In this document: positions 26,629 to 35,256 of the stretch, one piece after another | Layout of the letters: each line of letters starts with the position of its first letter | Position numbering within the stretch: position 1 is the stretch's first letter | DNA from: Alphaproteobacteria bacterium SS10 | Lineage (GTDB): Bacteria; Pseudomonadota; Alphaproteobacteria; TMED2 | Length of the DNA stretch: 64,000 nt | NCBI GenBank assembly: GCA_019192455.1 | Contig: JAHCML010000006.1 | Location: 253,893 to 317,892 of the forward strand | Direction: 5' to 3' | Notes under the pieces: generated by a model | Databases searched by the model: none | Seen by the model: only the letters and a program-made list of their open reading frames with translations | What the model was told of the DNA's origin: nothing | Made by a program: the position numbers and the translations under genes

Positions 26629-27438
26629 TCAGGCGGCAACGCGCTCAACCCCATCGAAGCGGTAGGTATCCATGGCCAACACACCAAAGGTATAGCTGCG
26701 GTGGAGTGGCGTGCCGCGCCAGTCACCGCGCCCGGCAGCAACGCCTAAGGCGACAAAGAAGGGCAGGAAGTGCTCATCGGTCGGGTGGTTTTCACCAGCA
26801 TTGGGCGCCTGCTGCGCAAAACTAACCAAGCGATCCAGATCACCGGCCTTACTCTCCACCTCAATCCAATCGGCGAAGCTGGAGACCCAGTCAGGCGGCG
26901 GGGCATCAATCTCATGCCCCCGAAACGCCGACAGGTTGTGGGTCATCGACCCCGTGGCGACGACCAGGACATCAGATGGCACGACCTTGGCCAGGGCTTG
27001 CCCAATCGCCAGGTGATGCGCTGCATCCGCGTCAGGCTGAATTGAAAATGGGATGACCGGGATATCGGCATCGGGATAGGCCAGGGCCAATGGCACCCAG
27101 ATCCCATGATCCAGTCCGCGCCCCTCATCCCGTGCAACCTCAATGCCTTCAGCCGCCAAGTCGTCGGCGATTTGGGTGGCAAGCGCTGGCATGCCCTTCG
27201 CCGGGTAGTTGAATGCGTGGAGAGAGGGCGAGAAGCCGAAGAAGTCATGGATGGTTTCAGGCGCTGCGGCGAGACCAATGGTCGGTACAGCCGTCTCATA
27301 ATGGGCGGACACCGCCAAGATGGCCCGCGGCTTTGGGAGATCGTTGCCCAACCGCTTAAGGAATGATCGTGCTGGCACATCACTCTCCAGCAGGTTTGGT
27401 GCGCCGTGAGATACGAATAGGCTGTTTGGCATGGCCAT
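26629..27438 (-). CDS. Class III extradiol dioxygenase-like protein (DODA/YgiD family)
   Basis: A 269-residue DODA-type protein related to 4,5-DOPA dioxygenase, an Fe(II) ring-cleaving enzyme family of the LigB superfamily. Conserved histidines are visible in FVSHGAPN, LAVSAHYET, GLDHGIWVPL and GSMTHNLSAF, consistent with an active metal site. Several start codons are clustered; ATG 27438 is preferred because GGGAG lies 8 nt upstream, whereas the upstream ATG/GTG codons would sit too close to it. The gene is downstream of the DoxX gene on the same strand but separated by a terminator. The natural substrate is unknown. Confidence 0.88.
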   Translation of the reverse strand: MAMPNSLFVSHGAPNLLESDVPARSFLKRLGNDLPKPRAILAVSAHYETAVPTIGLAAAPETIHDFFGFSPSLHAFNYPAKGMPALATQIADDLAAEGIEVARDEGRGLDHGIWVPLALAYPDADIPVIPFSIQPDADAAHHLAIGQALAKVVPSDVLVVATGSMTHNLSAFRGHEIDAPPPDWVSSFADWIEVESKAGDLDRLVSFAQQAPNAGENHPTDEHFLPFFVALGVAAGRGDWRGTPLHRSYTFGVLAMDTYRFDGVERVAA

Positions 27439-27460
27439 GATCATCACTCCCGAATGAAAA

Positions 27461-27494
27461 ACGGGCTGTGAGCATTCGCGGTCCCACAGCCCGT
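27461..27494 (-). terminator. Intrinsic terminator between DoxX and dioxygenase genes
   Basis: Minus strand: perfect 10-bp stem ACGGGCTGTG / CACAGCCCGT with a 14-nt loop, followed directly by a T run. It sits after the DoxX stop and just before the dioxygenase Shine-Dalgarno, so it would terminate or attenuate read-through. Confidence 0.8.
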
Positions 27495-27506
27495 GGATCT
27501 TTGAGG

Positions 27507-27983
27507 TTAGGCGGCGACCGCGTTGCGTGGGTCGTTCAGCCGGAACTTGGCAAGGATGCTGTCAACGGCACCAAACCGTAGGGCATAGGCACCAGGGCCA
27601 AGCAACGCCTGGACAACCAACAGCACGGTCCACAGAGCTGGGAATTCCCAACCGCCACCTTCGGCACTAAAGAGCCAGCCATTGGCCGCATGCTGCAGCG
27701 TGGCGCCGATTAGAATTGGGACGAGGCCCAACGAGACCAGGCGCGTTTGCAAACCCAGGATTAACAAAGCACCGCCGCCAAGCTCAGCGGCAATCACCAA
27801 ATAGGCAAAGAAACCGGGATACCCAATGCTCTCAAAGAACCCGACTGTGCCGGGAATGGTGAAGACCAGGACCTTCAACAGGCCGTGAGCAATAAACAGG
27901 GAACCCATTGATAAGCGTAGGATAAGGGCAGCCACATCAGCGTTGGAAATTGCGCCTTTTGCAGCAATAGATTGACCAGTCAT
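27507..27983 (-). CDS. DoxX family membrane protein
   Basis: A 158-residue DoxX-family inner-membrane protein with four hydrophobic helices (LILRLSMGSLFIAHGLLKV, FFAYLVIAAELGGGALLILG, and two more). DoxX proteins are often encoded with redox or dioxygenase genes, and function is poorly defined. ATG 27983 is chosen because GAGGAG lies 7 nt upstream; an upstream in-frame ATG at 28055 would add a hydrophilic 24-residue stretch with no support. It is divergent from a LysR regulator, 233 bp away, which likely controls it. The DODA-like gene follows on the same strand beyond a terminator. Confidence 0.9.
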   Translation of the reverse strand: MTGQSIAAKGAISNADVAALILRLSMGSLFIAHGLLKVLVFTIPGTVGFFESIGYPGFFAYLVIAAELGGGALLILGLQTRLVSLGLVPILIGATLQHAANGWLFSAEGGGWEFPALWTVLLVVQALLGPGAYALRFGAVDSILAKFRLNDPRNAVAA

Positions 27984-28133
27984 GTCGTTTCTCCTCATAT
28001 GCGCACCGTCCCCTACAGGCTCTGTCCTGATTTGATCCGGGTTTGGCAGTGGCAACGGCGCTGTTCACGTCTTGGAGAAAAATCTAGAGCCAACCATCCG
28101 ATTTGATAATCCGGCCAATTCAGAATAAATTGT

Positions 28134-28156
28134 TCACGATGAGGAAACTGTCGTGA
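28134..28156. promoter_or_regulatory. LysR-type box (TCACGA-N11-TCGTGA)
   Basis: Inverted repeat TCACGA (28134-28139) and TCGTGA (28151-28156) with an 11-bp spacer, fitting the T-N11-A architecture of LysR-family binding sites. It lies in the divergent region, 60 bp before the LysR start and about 150 bp before the DoxX start. Confidence 0.55.
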
Positions 28157-28216
28157 GCCTTCGTTCATCTAGGGGCAGATGAGCGTTCAGCGCGTGATGC
28201 AAGGGAGAACACCACC

Positions 28217-29164
28217 ATGGATCGCCTTATCAGCATGGAAGTCTTTGTCCAGGTGGTGGATCAAGGCAGCTTCGCTGGCGCCGCACGGCACATGAACCTG
28301 TCCCGCGCCATGGTCTCTAAACACATTCAAGCGTTGGAAGAGCGCCTGGGCGCCCGCTTGCTGAACCGCACCACCCGCCGGGTATCCCTTACCGAGATTG
28401 GCACCGCCTATTATGAGAAATGCCAAACCGTCTTAACCGATGTGGAAGAAGCTGAGCGGGTCGTCGGTGATTTGCACCAGGCGCCGAAAGGTGTCCTCCG
28501 CCTCAACGGGCCCATGTCCTTTGGCGCGCGCCACCTATCCACCGCACTAACCGGGTTTAAGGCTGCCTTCCCTGAGGTGTTTATCGACCTCTCTCTCAAT
28601 GACCGGATCGTTGACCTGGTTGAAGAGGGTTACGACGTGGCAATCCGTATTGGTGAGCTGGCCGATAGTAGTTTGATTGCCCGTAAGCTGACCCCATGCC
28701 GCCGGGCCCTGGTCGCTGCGCCGTCTTATCTAGAGAAGCATGGCGAGCCCAAAACCCTTCGCGAGCTGCAGAAGCATAACTGCCTCGTCTACACCCTCTC
28801 ACCGAAGCTGAATGATTGGCGCTTCATCGGCCCCGATGGCACTGGCCAATCGGCGAAGGTGACTGGCTCGCTGCAGGCCAATAACGGTGACGTGCTGCGC
28901 CAGGCCGCAATCGGTGGTCATGGCATCGTGCTGCAGCCAACCTTCCTAATCGGTGACGACATTAACGAAGGCCGATTGGTGCCACTGCTAACCGACCACA
29001 TGCCGTCGGAGATCAATATCCACTTGGTCTACCCGCACAACCGCTACCTGACCGCCAAGGTCCGTAGCTTCATCGACTATATGGTCGAGCAGTTTAAGGG
29101 TGAGCCCTATTGGGATAAGTGGATGGCCAAGTACCCGAACCACGCGGTGCACAAACACACCTAA
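28217..29164 (+). CDS. LysR family transcriptional regulator
   Basis: A 315-residue LysR-type regulator: N-terminal winged helix-turn-helix (residues 1-60; DQGSFAGAARHMNLSRAMVSKHIQALE shows the helix pair, here given only as landmark) with LLNRTTRRVSLTEIG, then a substrate-binding domain of the CrgA-like subgroup (RLNGPMSFGARHLSTAL, VDLVEEGYDVAIRIGEL). It is transcribed away from the DoxX/dioxygenase genes, and a LysR-type box lies between them, so local regulation is likely; the effector is unknown. The stop overlaps the rnhB start by one base (TAATG). Confidence 0.93.
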   Translation: MDRLISMEVFVQVVDQGSFAGAARHMNLSRAMVSKHIQALEERLGARLLNRTTRRVSLTEIGTAYYEKCQTVLTDVEEAERVVGDLHQAPKGVLRLNGPMSFGARHLSTALTGFKAAFPEVFIDLSLNDRIVDLVEEGYDVAIRIGELADSSLIARKLTPCRRALVAAPSYLEKHGEPKTLRELQKHNCLVYTLSPKLNDWRFIGPDGTGQSAKVTGSLQANNGDVLRQAAIGGHGIVLQPTFLIGDDINEGRLVPLLTDHMPSEINIHLVYPHNRYLTAKVRSFIDYMVEQFKGEPYWDKWMAKYPNHAVHKHT

Positions 29165-29769
29165 TGGCCCCCGATTACGCGTTTGAAGAGCAGGCCCGTG
29201 CCGATGGCGCCCGGGTCATTTGCGGTGTTGATGAGGTCGGGCGCGGCCCCCTCGCCGGCCCGGTTGTCGCCGCCGCCGCTATCCTGCCGCCGGACCTACC
29301 CGAGGCACTGCTTAACCGCCTTAATGATAGCAAGAAGCTTACCGCCAAGGCCCGGGAAGATATCTTCGGGCAGCTGATCGATGTGGTGGATTACGGCGTT
29401 GGGCGCGCGGAGCCAGAAGAGATCGACCGCATCAATATCCTGCAGGCCAGCCTCACCGCCATGGTTAGGGCCATTGGTGAGTTAAGCGCAGCACCAGATT
29501 ACGCCCTGGTTGATGGTAATCGTCTGCCCCGCGACCTGCCTTGTAAGGGACTACCCGTTGTGAAGGGCGATAGCCGCAGCCTTAGCATCGCCGCCGCCTC
29601 AATCATTGCCAAGGTGATCCGCGACCGTGAGATGGCGGCCCTGGCCGAGGCTCACCCCCATTATGGCTGGGAACGAAATGCCGGCTATGGAACAGCCGAG
29701 CATCGGGCGGCCATTGCGACCCACGGCCTAACGTCAGCCCATCGCCGTAGCTTTGCGGGCTGCCGCTAG
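29164..29769 (+). CDS. rnhB: Ribonuclease HII
   Basis: RNase HII, which cuts RNA in RNA-DNA hybrids and single ribonucleotides in DNA. Family motifs are GVDEVGRGPLAGPVVAAA with the catalytic Asp-Glu pair, NDSKKLTAKAR, ALVDGNRLP, and KGDSRSLSIAAASIIAKV; the C-terminus has HPHYGWERNAGYGT. About 201 residues from ATG 29164, the family length; an in-frame upstream ATG lies inside the LysR gene. The start overlaps the LysR stop by one base. ccrM follows in the same direction after a hairpin. Confidence 0.96.
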   Translation: MAPDYAFEEQARADGARVICGVDEVGRGPLAGPVVAAAAILPPDLPEALLNRLNDSKKLTAKAREDIFGQLIDVVDYGVGRAEPEEIDRINILQASLTAMVRAIGELSAAPDYALVDGNRLPRDLPCKGLPVVKGDSRSLSIAAASIIAKVIRDREMAALAEAHPHYGWERNAGYGTAEHRAAIATHGLTSAHRRSFAGCR

Positions 29770-29774
29770 CTGAG

Positions 29775-29785
29775 CCCCCCCCCCC
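29775..29785. repeat. C11 homopolymer tract
   Basis: Eleven consecutive C bases five bases after the rnhB stop and 124 bp before ccrM. Such tracts are prone to slippage in replication and sequencing. Confidence 0.9.
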
Positions 29786-29791
29786 GGTTGT

Positions 29792-29872
29792 GACTCAAAA
29801 GACTCAGCGCCGAATCGGAAACCGAATCGGCGCTTTAAGCTTTGACGCCGGAACCAGATTGACCGAAGATTC
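29792..29872. promoter_or_regulatory. Cluster of five GANTC (CcrM) sites upstream of ccrM
   Basis: GACTC at 29792 and 29801, GAATC at 29812 and 29824, GATTC at 29868: five sites in 81 bp directly before the gene of the GANTC methyltransferase. At this base composition about one site per 280 bp would be expected. In Caulobacter the ccrM promoter is itself sensitive to GANTC methylation, so autoregulation is likely here. Confidence 0.7.
29806..29834 (+). terminator. Hairpin between rnhB and ccrM, terminator-like
   Basis: Arms AGCGCCGAATCGG and CCGAATCGGCGCT (13 bp, one A-A mismatch) with an AAA loop, followed by TTAAGCTTT. It may end rnhB transcription. Both arms contain a GAATC CcrM site, so it also sits inside the methylation cluster. 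Confidence 0.6.
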
Positions 29873-29905
29873 AGCCACTTACGGGGAAGATTTTAAAGGT
29901 TTTAA

Positions 29906-31084
<1,179 letters not shown>

Positions 31085-31100
31085 AAGACCCGAGCATTAA

Positions 31101-31121
31101 GGCAGGCACTGTTCGCCTGCC
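31101..31121 (+). terminator. Hairpin after ccrM
   Basis: Perfect 7-bp stem GGCAGGC / GCCTGCC with a 7-nt loop, 16 bases after the ccrM stop, followed by GCCATTTTGCC. The T run is short, so it is a moderate terminator candidate. Confidence 0.55.
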
Positions 31122-31171
31122 GCCATTTTGCCATTTGCGTTCCGCAGGGCGGCAGTGCTAGGCACGGCGCC

Positions 31172-31624
31172 ATGATCTCACTTATCAGCAAAGCCACCCG
31201 GGCCACTGACCGCGCCACCGCATCTGCAAGCGCACCTGAATCAGAGGAAACCGGCACCAAACCGTCGATGACCTATCGGCGAATGTTCCTGCGCGACATG
31301 GATCTGGAAGCCGAAATCGGCGCCTATCCTGAGGAGCGTGGCCGCACCCAACGGGTCCGTTTGAACATTGAGGCTGTGGTCGCTGACCGGATCATCACTG
31401 AAGATGATCTGGATGCCGTGGTCTCTTACGAGTTGCTGCGCGATGCCGCCCACCGCGTTGTCTCTGAGGGGCACATCAACCTAGTTGAGACCATGGCCGA
31501 GCGTATTGCCGCCCTCTCACTCAGCCACCCATCGGTTGAGAAGATCACCATCCGGATTGAGAAGCTGGATGTGTTTGATGACTGCGCAGGCGCAGGCGTC
31601 GAGATCACCCGCGAACGGGCGTAA
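31172..31624 (+). CDS. folB: Dihydroneopterin aldolase (FolB)
   Basis: FolB converts 7,8-dihydroneopterin to 6-hydroxymethyl-dihydropterin in folate synthesis. The core from about residue 33 on is typical: MFLRDMDLEAEIGAYPEERG, VVSYELLRDAAHRVVSEGHINLVETMAERIA (landmarks VVSYELL and NLVETMAE), and the C-terminal IRIEKLDVFDDCAGAGVEI with the conserved Lys. ATG 31172 gives 150 residues with an Ala/Ser/Thr-rich 32-residue extension; ATG 31268 would give a 118-residue protein of the usual family size. Neither has a decisive ribosome binding site. No other folate genes are adjacent. Confidence 0.9.
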   Translation: MISLISKATRATDRATASASAPESEETGTKPSMTYRRMFLRDMDLEAEIGAYPEERGRTQRVRLNIEAVVADRIITEDDLDAVVSYELLRDAAHRVVSEGHINLVETMAERIAALSLSHPSVEKITIRIEKLDVFDDCAGAGVEITRERA

Positions 31625-31665
31625 TCTGCACAGAGCGCAGCACCAAGCTCTAATCAAAACACAAT

Positions 31666-32625
31666 TTAGAACGTCGCCTTATAGATCTCGCGGGTCTTCA
31701 TGACCGTGTTCCCTTTAGTGGTCGCGAAGGTCATGGGAAACGTCTTAAATCCCTCACCATTGATCAGTGGTGTTGAGACGTGAACATGAAGCATTGGCTC
31801 TTCTGTGTAGCCAGTGGCGCCAGATAAGGCGATTTCTTGCCCTGCAATAACACTGGCGCCAAACTCAACCTTATTGCTGTCCCGAAGCAGATGCCGGTAG
31901 GTGGCAACGGTGCCATCTAGATGTTGGATCCAGATGTAGTTCTCTTTTCCTCTAGCCCGATCCCGTGTGCCACCGAGGAATTGATCCATCCGCATGCCAA
32001 CGACAAACCCGTCACGCATCGCCCGCACCGGGGTTCCTGCTGGCACCTGAAAATCTACGGCATGCTCTAGCATCCCCTCATGATCTTTCAGCCGGTCGGA
32101 AGCCTGCAGAACCCGGAACCCGCGCTCTGATGGTAAGGGCATGACATAAACAGAGTTATCTGGCGTTGATGGCAAGCCACCAAACTGCGGCATCACCGAA
32201 AGGCTGGCAGTGGTGTTGCCATCAGGGCCGTCGGGAAATTCAAAAGAATACAGACGAACCAAATCGTCATCTTTGAGCTCTAGATACATTTGATCACCAG
32301 AGCCGATCAAACCGTCCTCATGAGCCTCAACAAGAAGGCCGATGGAGGCGCCGCCTGACATCTTTTGCACCAGAAACTCGACACAAACATCTGATCTGAT
32401 CTCTTGGATGCAAAACATGTCACCATGACAAACTTCATCATGGATTGTTCCCTGGTCCAAGGGCGGACAATCGGGTTCGCCCTCGCTGGTCGCAAACAGG
32501 TAAACCGAGACACTAATCCCAATTACACCAGCTAGCAGAATAGACAGGCGTTTAAAGGCTTCCGGATACTTCTCAAAGATTGAGAGGTTTTCGACTTCGC
32601 CTAATTCGTCTTCTTCGATACCCAT
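31666..32625 (-). CDS. Membrane-anchored M23 (LytM) peptidase
   Basis: A 319-residue protein with an acidic cytosolic N-terminus, one transmembrane helix (about residues 27-46, LSILLAGVIGISVSVYLFA) and an extracytoplasmic part ending in an M23 peptidase domain: HAVDFQVPAGTPVRAMRDG, DGTVATYRHLL, and LHVHVS, which supply the H-x3-D and H-x-H zinc ligands. It probably cuts peptidoglycan cross-links. The middle has five Cys (for example CPPLDQ and DMFCIQEIRSDVCVEF) that could form disulfides. GC in hand-counted blocks is about 50%, clearly below the neighbours, suggesting later acquisition. It lies 9 nt after the DUF1194 gene on the same strand. Confidence 0.85.
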   Translation of the reverse strand: MGIEEDELGEVENLSIFEKYPEAFKRLSILLAGVIGISVSVYLFATSEGEPDCPPLDQGTIHDEVCHGDMFCIQEIRSDVCVEFLVQKMSGGASIGLLVEAHEDGLIGSGDQMYLELKDDDLVRLYSFEFPDGPDGNTTASLSVMPQFGGLPSTPDNSVYVMPLPSERGFRVLQASDRLKDHEGMLEHAVDFQVPAGTPVRAMRDGFVVGMRMDQFLGGTRDRARGKENYIWIQHLDGTVATYRHLLRDSNKVEFGASVIAGQEIALSGATGYTEEPMLHVHVSTPLINGEGFKTFPMTFATTKGNTVMKTREIYKATF

Positions 32626-32634
32626 CGGTACCCC

Positions 32635-33387
32635 CTATTGGCGCCTGACGGAGGCATCGGCCCCATCTAACGGGGCCAATTCTGCCAGATCAGTCGACTC
32701 ATTTGGCCGATACGATAGCTCGCGGATCAGTTTGCGCAGCAATGCATCAGCGTAGTCACGCTCCTGATGGGCGACCATCACAAATGGGGCGTAACCGGTA
32801 ATCACAGATTTGCTGAAATACTGCGCCAACCAATCATACTCGTCGAGAATGACGAGGCCATTCACCTCTATTTCAGCCTCTTGCAGTGACGGCTTCACCG
32901 CATCTGGGCGCGGGCCAATATTGCTGAAACCGTTGGACGAGATGTCGATGATCAGGCGGGGCGCCGTGTAAGGCGCATTCAACAAATGCCGCCGCCCAGC
33001 CGCCATGGCCGAGCCAAGACCGGTCGATCCCGCCCGCTCTGTTCCCGGGATGGTGGCTATGTCAGCCGCAAGGCGCCAAGCATCCTCTGGCGTGCGCACA
33101 ATCCGCCAGGGCAAGGTCAACCGGGTATCCACCGGGCTGGACCACAGCATCACACCCACCGCAATCTCCCCCGCCGGGCCAGAGCGTAAAGCCGCCTGAA
33201 CCCCCTCATCTCGGAAAGCGCTGGCATGCCCTTCAAGCTGGGTAGCTAAAACTGATTGGCTAACGCTGGCCGAGGCATCAATGGCCAGCAGCAACAAGGT
33301 ATCAACGGGCCGCTTACGCTCCTGTGCCTCAGCTACAGCAAAGGGCAGAACGAAAAGCATCAGGATGGCGACGATTAGGTGCTTCAT
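32635..33387 (-). CDS. DUF1194 (VWA-like) secreted protein
   Basis: A 250-residue DUF1194 protein with an N-terminal signal peptide (LIVAILMLFVLPFAVAEA) and a VWA-like domain: VDTLLLLAIDASASVSQSV with a MIDAS-type D-A-S-A-S, GEIAVGVMLWSSP, TGLGSAMAAG, and PRLIIDISSNGFSN. It should be a periplasmic metal-dependent binding protein; function is not established. Its start overlaps the mutY stop as ATGA (33384-33387), so it is translationally coupled to mutY, with the M23 gene 9 nt downstream. Pairing with a DNA-repair gene looks positional rather than functional. Confidence 0.86.
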   Translation of the reverse strand: MKHLIVAILMLFVLPFAVAEAQERKRPVDTLLLLAIDASASVSQSVLATQLEGHASAFRDEGVQAALRSGPAGEIAVGVMLWSSPVDTRLTLPWRIVRTPEDAWRLAADIATIPGTERAGSTGLGSAMAAGRRHLLNAPYTAPRLIIDISSNGFSNIGPRPDAVKPSLQEAEIEVNGLVILDEYDWLAQYFSKSVITGYAPFVMVAHQERDYADALLRKLIRELSYRPNESTDLAELAPLDGADASVRRQ

Positions 33388-34535
33388 GAGGCAGCCTCAA
33401 ACAAATCGGCGTCAGGCTCTGCCATCTTGGCCATGGCATGGCGAACCATCTTCGCCGTTACGGTGGGCAAAGCCACATCGCCAAGCTCATCGATTGAAAC
33501 CCATCGCCAATCCTCCCCGTCAGGCTCGATGATCTCGCCATGTGGAACAGCGATCCGTGCCGTAAGGTGGAAATGGGTGAAGGTATGGCCGACGCTACCG
33601 GGCAGCATGCGCCAACGTCCTTTAAGTGGCAGCTGGTTCATCAAGGCGGGATAATCTGCATCGCGCGCGGCCACAACCGACTGCCAACCGCCGGTCGGTA
33701 ACTCAAGCATCCCGCCGAGCAACCCCTTCTCCGGTCGGCGGCGCATCAGGATGCGGTCCTGCTGAACCAGCCAGAGGTGTAAGCCGACCCGTTGGGGCTT
33801 CGGTTGCTTCTTCGCTTTCCTGGGCAGGGTATGCGCAATGCATGCGGCACGCCCCTCACACTGGTCAAACCAAGGGCAACGATCACAACGGGGTTTAGCG
33901 GGAACGCAGACGGTGGCCCCTAAATCCATCATCGCCTGGGCATAATCCCCGGGGCGCTCGCGGTCATCGCCCTCGAACAAGGGAACCGATAGGGCTCTCA
34001 GCTTTGGTTTCACCGACGGCATGGGTTCGGTAATGGCATTTAGCCGCGCCACCACCCGCTCCACATTGCCATCGACAACAGTCGCTGGCCGGTCAAAGGC
34101 GATCGCCGAAACCGAGGCCGCCGTGTAGGCACCAATGCCCGGCAGGTCGCGCAGCTCTTTCTCCGTGTTTGGGAACTTGCCACCATGACGGTCAACCACC
34201 GCCACGGCGCAGGCATGTAAGTTGCGGGCGCGGGCGTAGTAGCCAAGACCAGACCATTCGGCCAACACATCATCCAAGGGCGATGCGGCCAGCATCTCAA
34301 CCCGTGGCCAACGATCAAGGAAGGCATCGAAACGCGGCTTTACCGTCGCAACGGTGGTCTGCTGCAGCATGATCTCCGACAGCCAAACCCGGTAGGGGTC
34401 CGGCACCTCACCCGGCAAGGCACGCCAAGGCAGAACCCGTCGGTGCTTATCATACCAGTCGAGCAAGGCCCGGCGCGGTGGTACCACGGGGTTCAACTCA
34501 ACAGTTTCGAGGTCTTTTGTCGTTTTTCGGGACAT
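33384..34535 (-). CDS. mutY: A/G-specific adenine DNA glycosylase MutY
   Basis: MutY removes adenine mispaired with 8-oxoguanine. 383 residues. The N-terminal catalytic domain has WLSEIMLQQT with the catalytic Glu, the helix-hairpin-helix LPGIGAYTAASVSAIAF and the catalytic Asp in TVVDGNVERVVARL. The 4Fe-4S loop is C-x6-C-x2-C-x5-C (CVPAKPRCDRCPWFDQC). A C-terminal Nudix-like 8-oxoG recognition domain follows. It heads a minus-strand operon mutY-DUF1194-M23 and diverges from the DUF721 gene. Confidence 0.95.
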   Translation of the reverse strand: MSRKTTKDLETVELNPVVPPRRALLDWYDKHRRVLPWRALPGEVPDPYRVWLSEIMLQQTTVATVKPRFDAFLDRWPRVEMLAASPLDDVLAEWSGLGYYARARNLHACAVAVVDRHGGKFPNTEKELRDLPGIGAYTAASVSAIAFDRPATVVDGNVERVVARLNAITEPMPSVKPKLRALSVPLFEGDDRERPGDYAQAMMDLGATVCVPAKPRCDRCPWFDQCEGRAACIAHTLPRKAKKQPKPQRVGLHLWLVQQDRILMRRRPEKGLLGGMLELPTGGWQSVVAARDADYPALMNQLPLKGRWRMLPGSVGHTFTHFHLTARIAVPHGEIIEPDGEDWRWVSIDELGDVALPTVTAKMVRHAMAKMAEPDADLFEAAS

Positions 34536-34627
34536 GGTCAGTGGTCATGAGGTGACGGGAACCTGATCACCCTTTAGGCTCTCAACCCTAATCCAGTTTT
34601 ACGGCGAAACAAGGTTTAGTCAGGGCA

Positions 34628-35140
34628 ATGGGCGATAAGCCTCAAGACGGTAAAGGGACAGACCGATCCGGCATTCGACGCCGGAAGGGCAGTACCCGAC
34701 GTCTGGGCGCCATTATCCCACCTATAAGCCGCAAGCTGGTTGGTCGGAAGGCCATGCGCCTGGCCGACCTCCTGGATAACTGGACCGATGTGGTGGGCGC
34801 TGAATTTGCCAAACACACAGCCCCAATCCGCCTAATCCCCGGCAAGGATGGTAAGCCGGGCACCCTGCATGTGGCGATCAGCGCGGGCTTCGCGCCCATC
34901 TGGCAGCATGCGGAACCGCAGCTTCTCGCCCGCATAAATGACTATCTCGGACAGTCGGCCGCAATCGCCCGAGTCGCCCTGAAACACCAATCAAGACCGC
35001 CAGAATTTCGGCCAAAACGGCAAAAAGTGGGTGCGGCCGCGAAGAATGACCTCGCGGAAAAGTTATCCACTATCGAGGATGCGACCCTTCGCGACTCGTT
35101 GGAACGCCTTGGCTTGGCCATACTTTCCCGGCAAAAGTAA
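34628..35140 (+). CDS. DUF721 (DciA-like) protein
   Basis: A 170-residue DUF721 protein. This domain defines DciA, the helicase-loading factor that replaces DnaC in most bacteria. Visible are a basic N-terminus and the KH-like domain LADLLDNWTDVVGAEFAKHTAPIRL, GTLHVAISAGFAPIWQHAEPQLLARI (landmark HVAISAGFAPIWQH). The C-terminal part is polar and probably disordered. Divergent from mutY; a DsbA-like gene follows 116 nt later. Whether it really loads DnaB here is inferred from the domain only. Confidence 0.85.
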   Translation: MGDKPQDGKGTDRSGIRRRKGSTRRLGAIIPPISRKLVGRKAMRLADLLDNWTDVVGAEFAKHTAPIRLIPGKDGKPGTLHVAISAGFAPIWQHAEPQLLARINDYLGQSAAIARVALKHQSRPPEFRPKRQKVGAAAKNDLAEKLSTIEDATLRDSLERLGLAILSRQK

Positions 35141-35256
35141 CCTCTGCTGCACCTGCGAAACTTGCTTGGATGGCTCATTTGGGCCACTGGCAATCGTTGC
35201 GTGCCACTAGATCGCTTGCCACCCTTATTAACGACTGGCCTGGAGCCTGCTTAGCC

